This document shows positions 58,085 to 64,000 of a stretch of 64,000 nucleotides of DNA, one piece after another. Below the pieces are notes generated by a model. The model did no database searches. It saw only the letters and a program-made list of their open reading frames with translations, and was not told the DNA's origin. The first letter of the stretch is position 1. Each line of letters starts with the position of its first letter. A program made the translations under genes and the position numbers. This stretch comes from Hydrangea macrophylla (lineage: Eukaryota > Streptophyta > Magnoliopsida > Cornales > Hydrangeaceae), in NCBI GenBank assembly GCA_033977485.1, contig CM066988.1, positions 139,135,359 to 139,199,358 of the forward strand, read 5' to 3'.

Positions 58085-58151
58085 GTACAACGAGATCGAT
58101 GTCGAAGAGCTACCTTTTGACGCATTTTGCCCACTATGGGATTTTTTAAAT
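58085..58151 (+). pseudogene. Unrecognised exon-like fragment
   Basis: Preceded by TTGATTGATAG and followed by GTAAGTATC, ideal splice borders. The frame reads YNEIDVEELPFDAFCPLWDF then LN. I do not recognise the protein. It lies 61 bp downstream of the proteasome exon and is probably another captured piece. Confidence 0.4.
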
Positions 58152-58345
58152 GTAAGTATCTATCCTTTATGCACTGTGCATCATATGAGGTGCAATGGTG
58201 TCTTTGAGATCTCCAACAGTGGAGCCTTCATTTTGAATTGTGCACTTGATATAGAATATATAATATGAAAAATGTTGTTTATATGCTACAACCTACAAGG
58301 CAACCGGATTATGTTTAGCTTTTGCACATTTTTTGTTTCTATACA

Positions 58346-58895
58346 TGTAACACCCGTACACAGGAAAAAAGTTTAAATATCATTTAATATGCATTAATTA
58401 ATATAATTAATGTATAAAATTGGATTAAGGGGAGGCTTAGGACTCACACATGGAAAATTGTTCAGTAAGGAGCACAATTGGAAAGTCCCTAGTAAGATGG
58501 GACAGGTAATGAAGCGGGATCCAGTGAAGGGCCTGGGTGAAATAATTTACATGTAAATGTTTAGATGCATTTGATATGATTAAATGATTATATGTTTAAG
58601 ATACTTTCATATTATATTGTTATATGTTAGCTTCTAGTACCAATTGGGTACCTATGTAAGGGTATAAATGAAAAATAATTCATAATTAATAGGGCGATAT
58701 CAACTTCATGAAATATTTGGGACTACGTGTGAGACCCATACGGGACTTAGACAAACACCTATTTACACAATTGGGTGGTTAATGGAATGTTTGGTGGTGT
58801 AAATGAAAAAAAAACCTAAATTGTGGTGATGACACAACATGCATGTTGTGTGGATGTGTCAAGAGGTTAGGGTGCCTCATTATTTATAGAAATTA

Positions 58896-58937
<42 letters not shown>

Positions 58938-60287
58938 AGAGATTTAGATGGAGAACGCATAGTCGACGTCGTCTTTTTACCGTTTCGTCACCGATCGTAG
59001 TCCAATTCGCGAATCGAAGCCATATTCGGACTCGTAGAGGTGAGACGGTCATTTATATGACTTTCTTTCCTATTATAATCGTCAATTTTGGAGACCCAAT
59101 TTAAACGGTGACCCGCAATTTGGCAAATATGTGTAGGAGTTACTTTGGAGTAGGAATTGAGCTAAGATTTGGAGAAATTCTGCATTTTTTGACTTAATTT
59201 GGGTGGAATTCTACTAAGATGAGTTTTCTAACTAAAAAATGATTGGGGTTTTGTGTGTTTAATGCTTCAATGATAATTAAAGATGATAATTCATGCTTAG
59301 TAGTTATGCAAATGCTAAATTGTGAATTGCATGTCAATTATGTAAAAATTGTTGTGCTTACATGTTTATATGCTTATATGATTATGTGGTAATCAATGAA
59401 TACCAGGGAAATGATTCATTGTTGGGAGTAATAAGAGAGGAGAAGAGGAAGAATCCGATAAATATGGAAGTCCAAGGAATAGAAGTGACCACAAGACCAA
59501 GGGAAGGTCTTCAAGTCTAAATGAATCATTGAACCGGTGGTTCGGCGACTACAAATATGTAATATGTGTTTAATTGTAGCATTGAACATGTTAAGCATTC
59601 AAACATGTTTAGATTGCTCACTAAGCGTAATGCTTAAGAAAACCATTTTTTCTTTTTCTGTTGTGGTCAATAACAACCATCGCAGGTTTGGATCAGTTTC
59701 CGGAGAGGATGTGATGGAAGAGCGGAAGTGGGCGGGGCTGCCTCTAGTTTATATGTTACTAGTTTTGTCATTGTTTAACGAATTTGGCAAGGAAACTTGT
59801 AGACTTGAACTCTTGTAATATGTATAACTTGTGAACTCATAGATTATGTACACCATGTCTCATGTTGTAGCTATGGGTATGTTTAACGAGGCTAGTGACA
59901 TTTATAACCAAGTTTTGACAGTGTTTTGGTATGGATTGTATGCCTTAGAATGATGTTTAGAAGTTTAAATTCAAGTGGTTACCGCAGATTACTCTGCTGC
60001 TGTAAACCAGTCGACTGGGTCAGCTCTCTATAAATCCCGATCCAGTCCGGACACCTGAAAGTTCAGTTGACCGGACTAGGGGATTCTTAGAGTTGTGCTC
60101 TCTGTAATTTGCATTTCCAATCGACCAGACTCATGACCAGTCGACTGTATCTGCTAGTTTTAAAAAGTAAATGGTTTCTCATAAATCTGACTGGTATTTC
60201 TTAAAACCACATTTTTAACTGGTGTTTAGAGTGAATAATCCTTTGTTACACGGTCCTAATCTGCACGTGGCGGGTTGGGGAGTGACA
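58346..60287 (+). mobile_element. Solo LTR family A (uninterrupted copy), 5-bp TSD ATACA
   Basis: It starts TGTAACACCCGTACACAGG and ends GCGGGTTGGGGAGTGACA, with ATACA at 58341-58345 and 60288-60292. At 1,942 bp it is the cleanest family A LTR in the window and serves as reference for the broken copies at 9659 and 10604. It contains a (GA)n tract (58903-58935) and the CCAGTCGACTGG-type palindromes near 60008. The 93-aa frame at 59537-59818 is conserved only as LTR DNA and is not called a gene. Confidence 0.9.
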
Positions 60288-60410
60288 ATACAACACCTAC
60301 TTATGTTCCAGAAAAACAAACTTTGCTTTTGTAATACCCCGTATTTTCAATAAATATTTAATGCAGAGAGATTCTATATACTTCATTTGACCATTCATGA
60401 AATTCAATAT

Positions 60411-60600
60411 TCGATCGATCGAAGCTAGTTCGAGCGATCGAGACCCTTCAGTTCAAGCGATCGAACCCTTTTCGAGCGATCGAAAACCCTACCGACATAA
60501 ATTAAATACGTGGTCCCCACTTCAATCGATCAAACCCTTTTTCAATCGATCTAACTGACCGATCTGAGTTCGATCGATCGAGCATCCTTCGATCGATCGA
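60411..60600. repeat. Array of GATCGATC-type palindromes, upstream cluster
   Basis: About nine sites of the form TTCRAKCGATCGAR, with GATC starting at 60417, 60436, 60459, 60478, 60528, 60548, 60561, 60576 and 60595. Pairs at 19-20-bp spacing recur. The cluster lies in presumed U3, upstream of the TATA box. Confidence 0.85.
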
Positions 60601-61090
60601 GAATAGAAATATCAGAATACCAGTTTTGCGCAAATGCTGCCACCTGCACCCCATCCTCTCCTATATATACACTGCATTCGTGTGTGTGGTGTGTTTGCTG
60701 AACCTTGTGAGAAGAGAGAGTTGAGAGTGTGTGCTTGTGTGTTGGTATACATATATATACACATACCTCCATATATCTATATATATACACACACATATCT
60801 ATATATATATATACTCAGCAGAGAAGAAGAAGAGAAGAAGAAGAAGAAGGAGAGAAAGAAAGAAGGAGACAGAGAGAGACAGAGACAAGACAGAAGAGAG
60901 AGAGAGTGGCCGCCATTAAAGCTTCGGAGCTAAAGCTTACCCAAACGCACCTTAACGACTTTCAGTGAGTTCCAAACTCACTCGGTAACTTAGTTATGAT
61001 GTTTTACATATTCTGGGCGTATTAATTATAACCCAAACACCCCCTAACATATTCTGCACGTTCACTGGCAGAATCTGGGGAAGACGAAGT

Positions 61091-61254
61091 TCGACCGATC
61101 GAACTGAGTTCAATCGATCGAACATCACTAAGTCTCAATCGATCGAAATGACTTCAATCGATCGAGATCACCTTCACTTCGATCGATCGAGAAGACTTCA
61201 ATCGATCGAACAGCACTTTCTTCGAGCGATCGAGATGACCTCAATCGATCGAAC
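61091..61254. repeat. Array of GATCGATC-type palindromes, downstream cluster
   Basis: Eight sites with GATC starting at 61097, 61116, 61141, 61160, 61185, 61204, 61228 and 61247. Spacing alternates 19 and 24-25 bp, giving pairs repeated every 43-44 bp. Confidence 0.88.
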
Positions 61255-61614
61255 CTAGCAGAACATGAATGTATTCCTTTCAGTTTATAATTCATAATGC
61301 GTAGTTGTTTAATTGTTGTTTCATGTTCCTATTATGCGATATTATGGATAACGGAGGTAATGGGATACGATAATGAGATTGAGATAACATGGTGAGTAAC
61401 GTAATCGGGTTCGGAACGCTAGTAATAGTACGACGCGATAACGTAGTAAAGTTTGAGATGATAATACTGGGTAGTATTGGATAAGTGAGGAATGAGTCAG
61501 TAAGAGGAATTGTATGTTTAAGGTTGTGTGAGTCGAGCTGATGATTCGCTCAGGTTGAATCCGATAAGTGTATGTCAAGGATTTGATCAGGATCGTGAGA
61601 ATTATGGGTGCACA

Positions 61615-61876
61615 GTACTCGCAAGAGTTCTTAAAAGCGGTGAACAGTAAGAGTTCTTAAAAGCGGTGAACAAGAGTAGATGTGGCACGCCCATGATTTG
61701 AATTACCAGAGCTGTGTATGTATCGTACTCGCAAGCGTTCTTAAAAGCGGTGAACAGTAAGAGTTCTTAAAAGCGGTGAACAAGAGTATGGGTATATCCA
61801 TGGACCAGTCGTTATATAAGAACGATGTATGGGTGCTCGCAAGAGTTCTTAAAAGCGGTATAGCGGTGAACAAGAG
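61615..61876. repeat. Short tandem/dispersed repeats in the E LTR
   Basis: The 20-mer GAGTTCTTAAAAGCGGTGAA (or near variants) occurs about five times, arranged in two paired blocks introduced by GTACTCGCAAG plus a third partial block. Confidence 0.85.
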
Positions 61877-62545
61877 CACTGATATGTTGTGCTGATATAA
61901 TCAGTTCGAGATAGTCAGTTGGGTATTGTGGAATCAGTCTTAGAATGGGAGTCGATAATAATCGATTAATGATATGTCTGAATAAACGAGTGAGGAATAT
62001 AATTAGTATCACTGTCATACATTGTTCATAATGGTAATTATGTCATTTCTATGAGACTGTGTTAGTTAGTGCTCACTCAGCTTTCAACAAGCTGACGGCC
62101 TTTATTGCCTGGACATTCCCCGTCCAGACTACCCTGTCCTTTACAATGCAGATGACGGAACTCATGGCGATAACGATTACCCTGAAGGGAGTTACGTAGA
62201 GAATGGCCCCACTGATGCCAGTTATGCTGACGCCTATCCGTACACTAGCTGAAGACCTGAAGATAGATAGTAGTTATATTACTACTTTTCTTTTTACTGT
62301 TGTACTTTGTAGTTAACGGGTACTTGGGCATATGTTGTCTCCAGACCTGTTGTGATCCTGTGGACCGTACTCTGATGTTTGTAATAGATAGAACCGTGTT
62401 TATATTTCAGTTATTTTACTGTTCCTGTTTGGACTAGTACTGTGTGGTGTGGATTATCGGTGACTTTCACTTGTCATTCCCTATGGACCCATAAAGGAAA
62501 TTTATTTTTCTCTATTTATGCTACTCCGGGGCGTGACAGGGTTTT

Positions 62546-62557
62546 TGGTATCAGAGC
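62546..62557 (+). other. Primer-binding site complementary to initiator tRNA-Met
   Basis: TGGTATCAGAGC, the complement of the 3' end of plant tRNA-iMet, the standard primer of many Ty1/copia and Ty3/gypsy elements. It lies 7 nt after the LTR end, a little further than the usual 2-5 nt. Confidence 0.88.
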
Positions 62558-62710
62558 GCCTGGTTATATTACGGTTAGGTTCTGATATTGTCGTTCACTG
62601 ATGGATTCCACACCATCTGGTTCTAGTATTTAAGATTTTCTTGAGATGAGATATGAGTATAAGATAAGTTCGTCTTTCTGACGATAGATAGTTTTCCTTT
62701 GCAGGATAGC

Positions 62711-63703
62711 ATGGATCCAGAGTTTCATCAGTTTGTTACCGATGCTTATGGAGGACACGTGATCCATGGGGATACCGTGGAGCCAGCTGACCCAGAGTTT
62801 TATCGAGAGCGTGTGTGCCAGATGGCTAGTAGACATTTGGAGGAGGACATGTGGAGAGCACTTTATGTGACAGAGAGGACTCACCCGACGCAGATGCGTA
62901 TGGATGCTTACCATACTGCGAGGATTGGTAGAGATATTTGCCAGGAGATATTACGGTTAGTTCAGAGTAAGCCCGAGATGGATGAGATTGAGTTGAGAGC
63001 TATTGTAGCCGGTCCACCAGAGCCTGTAGTTGCACCAGTGCCAGCAACACCACCACCATCGCCGGTACCCGATGTACCAGTTCCAGAGCCTGAGCCGATC
63101 CAGGAGGATGAGGACCTTGAGCATGCCGATGAGGACATGGACGAGGACGGAGAGGAGGAACCGATAGACGACGAGGACCCAGTAGAGGATGAGCATGCAG
63201 ACGATGCAGATGATGATGAGCCTGAGGATGACCCCGAGGAGCCAGAGTTCGAGCCAGAGGATCCAGTACCGGACCCAGAGGCTGTTGAGGCAGACATAGT
63301 AGTAGATGAGGATGCGCCCGATGAGGAGGTAGTTGTGCCGGAGGCACCAGTTGTGCTTCAGATACCCGCTGGACCCATTATGCATATGGCAGCTATGGCC
63401 GATATGGCAGTAGGATGGATAGCTCAGATGGTCGCACAACCAGCAGATTTTGTTATGGGAGAGGCAGCCATAGCGGGAGCTCTTGATATAGCAGATGGAT
63501 TCGCCGCAGTAGCAGTCGATGTCGCCAACCAGGCAATAGCAGACGGTATAGAGGATGATGATGCAGAGATAGTAGAGGATTGGGATATAGGAGTTGTAGT
63601 CGGAGATCTTGCTGCTCCAGTTGAGGATGACCCACTCGAGGAGATGGAGATGGATTCAGAGGACGAGGCACCACCAGCAGGATCAGACGTTGACGACTTT
63701 TGA
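62711..63703 (+). CDS. Acidic 330-aa ORF of the E retrotransposon, before any gag-pol
   Basis: ATG at 62711 (MDPEFHQFVTDAYGG). The upstream extension has no ATG, and CTTTTCCTTTGCAG-like sequence just before (62687-62703) resembles a splice acceptor. Residues 1-95 look globular (RERVCQMASRHLEEDMWRAL; MRMDAYHTARIGRDICQEIL). Residues about 100-225 are a Pro-rich then strongly acidic low-complexity region (Asp/Glu runs). Residues 225-290 are Ala-rich and probably helical, and the C-terminus is acidic again (EMEMDSEDEAPPAGSDVDDF). There is no CCHC knuckle, protease or RT motif, so it is not a standard gag. Extra ORFs upstream of gag are known in some plant Ty3/gypsy elements; that fits but is not proven. 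Long antisense frames over it are codon-bias shadows. Confidence 0.72.
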   Translation: MDPEFHQFVTDAYGGHVIHGDTVEPADPEFYRERVCQMASRHLEEDMWRALYVTERTHPTQMRMDAYHTARIGRDICQEILRLVQSKPEMDEIELRAIVAGPPEPVVAPVPATPPPSPVPDVPVPEPEPIQEDEDLEHADEDMDEDGEEEPIDDEDPVEDEHADDADDDEPEDDPEEPEFEPEDPVPDPEAVEADIVVDEDAPDEEVVVPEAPVVLQIPAGPIMHMAAMADMAVGWIAQMVAQPADFVMGEAAIAGALDIADGFAAVAVDVANQAIADGIEDDDAEIVEDWDIGVVVGDLAAPVEDDPLEEMEMDSEDEAPPAGSDVDDF

Positions 63704-64000
63704 GTCAGGACCTGCAGGGCTTAGTTTTTGATTTTATCAGGACATGTTGTCCACTAGATTTTTGGGAGCTTGAGAGATAGCTATTTGACCATAGCTTTGT
63801 ATAGACAGTAGTAGTTGACCTTAGTACTGTTTTAGCCTTGTCCCACGTGGTACATGGTATGGTTACTGTGTACTCCATGGTACATCTTTTGATATCTATA
63901 TATATACGAGCAGTACTTTTGATATTGATTGTTGGATGTTTGATGTATTGTTTTGTAGAACTGTTAGCTCTTGTTACTTCGCGTTCTATCTTGGTTTCGT
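63704..64000 (+). other. Retrotransposon internal region, no ORF seen
   Basis: Sequence downstream of the acidic ORF with stops in all frames. It contains a TATATATATA stretch near 63898. The element continues past the window. Confidence 0.5.

Larger units (their letters stand above)
56358..58345 (+). mobile_element. Left end of a second gene-carrying CACTA element
   Basis: CACCACAACAAATATGACTT at 56358 is a one-base variant of a CACTACAACAAA terminus. Inside it lie several TTTGTGGCGCA / TTTGCGACGCA subterminal repeats (about 56390-56610), then a leader-like CT-rich region (56690-56840, with (CT)n) and intron-like DNA with host exons at 57961 and 58085. The right end is not in this stretch: the body is interrupted by solo LTR A (58346) and the retrotransposon at 60330. 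No transposase seen. Class is inferred from one degenerate end plus the subterminal repeats. Confidence 0.55.
60330..62538 (+). repeat. 5' LTR of the family E retrotransposon
   Basis: It starts TGTAATACCCCGTATTTTC and ends CTACTCCGGGGCGTGACA, 8 bp before the primer-binding site. A TATA box (TATATATA, about 60662-60669) is followed by microsatellite and GA-rich sequence (60760-60910). Clusters of GATC-centred palindromes lie before and after the TATA box (60411-60600 and 61091-61254). A tandem repeat lies at 61615-61876. Confidence 0.85.
60330..64000 (+). mobile_element. 5' part of an LTR retrotransposon (family E), continues past the window
   Basis: The 5' LTR (60330-62538), iMet-type primer-binding site (62546-62557) and a long ORF (62711-63703) are in order on the plus strand. 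The rest, including any gag-pol and the 3' LTR, lies beyond the window. The left flank is GCTTT (60325-60329); its partner cannot be seen. The LTR ends (TGTAATACCCCG...CGGGGCGTGACA) resemble families A and B, suggesting Ty3/gypsy. Confidence 0.82.

Noticed and set aside
59537..59818. 93-aa ORF in the family A LTR
   Set aside because: A related but shorter frame occurs at 15253, but both are homologous LTR DNA; similarity reflects the repeat, not a conserved protein.
60634..60968. Three overlapping ORFs rich in Tyr/Ile and Lys/Glu/Arg
   Set aside because: They translate the (TA)n/(CA)n microsatellite and GA-rich leader of LTR E.
62957..63674. Antisense ORFs of 160, 115, 111 and 73 aa over the acidic ORF
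   Set aside because: They are mirror frames of the GA(T/G)- and CC-rich codons of the plus-strand ORF; their composition (poly-Ser, Pro/Leu/His) is not protein-like.

Overview
This window reads as nuclear DNA of a flowering plant, probably a eudicot; the species cannot be named from sequence alone. The signs are AT-rich intergenic DNA, Stowaway, hAT, MULE and CACTA elements, long Ty3/gypsy LTRs with plant-type TGTAACACCC...GTGACA ends, and fragments of plant nuclear genes with plant-style introns. I find no intact host gene. The window is a gene-poor, transposon-dense block, and almost every long stretch is a mobile element or the debris of one. Many element borders are fixed by target-site duplications (TSDs) visible on both sides.

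Layout. 1-802: AT-rich spacer. 808-3552: solo LTR (family A, minus). 3558-9653: AT-rich spacer with small elements, including hAT 5932-6569, a MITE at 7492-7704 and a TAGGGGTG element at 8123-8315. 9659-29589: a five-level nest. An outer solo LTR of family A is broken by a 5'-truncated chromovirus-type Ty3/gypsy relic whose 3' LTR (10604-15071) holds a Stowaway MITE and a solo LTR of family B. Further in, a second family B solo LTR (15789-29329) holds a 7.9-kb CACTA element, a small hAT-like element and a solo LTR of family C. The CACTA element carries pieces of at least five host genes: HIR, VPS20, beta-galactosidase, anthranilate synthase alpha and ribosomal protein eL31. 29595-34442: spacer with MITEs and a 1-kb TAGGGG-type element. 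34443-38984: long-TIR MULE-like element split by solo LTR F (35881-38811). 38985-47817: spacer with MITEs. 47818-53811: a young LTR element (two 651-bp LTRs with about five differences) that lacks gag-pol and instead carries, antisense to the LTR promoter, a plant mobile domain (PMD) gene with its own TATA box and introns, plus a second gene I do not recognise. 53812-56357: spacer with a PsbX pseudogene fragment and MITEs. 56358 onward: one end of another gene-carrying CACTA element (proteasome alpha2 exon), interrupted by solo LTR A (58346-60287) and by the 5' end of an LTR retrotransposon (60330 to the window end) with an iMet primer-binding site and an acidic ORF.

The genes do not form a pathway. 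What links them is transposition: exon capture by CACTA elements, solo-LTR formation, and nesting that allows the insertion order to be read. The strongest leads are the PMD-carrying two-gene LTR element, the multi-gene Pack-CACTA, a dispersed hAT-like family built of CGGT-type periodic repeats with TAGGGG...CCCCTA ends, and paired palindromes at about 19-22-bp spacing that recur in LTRs of at least three families.
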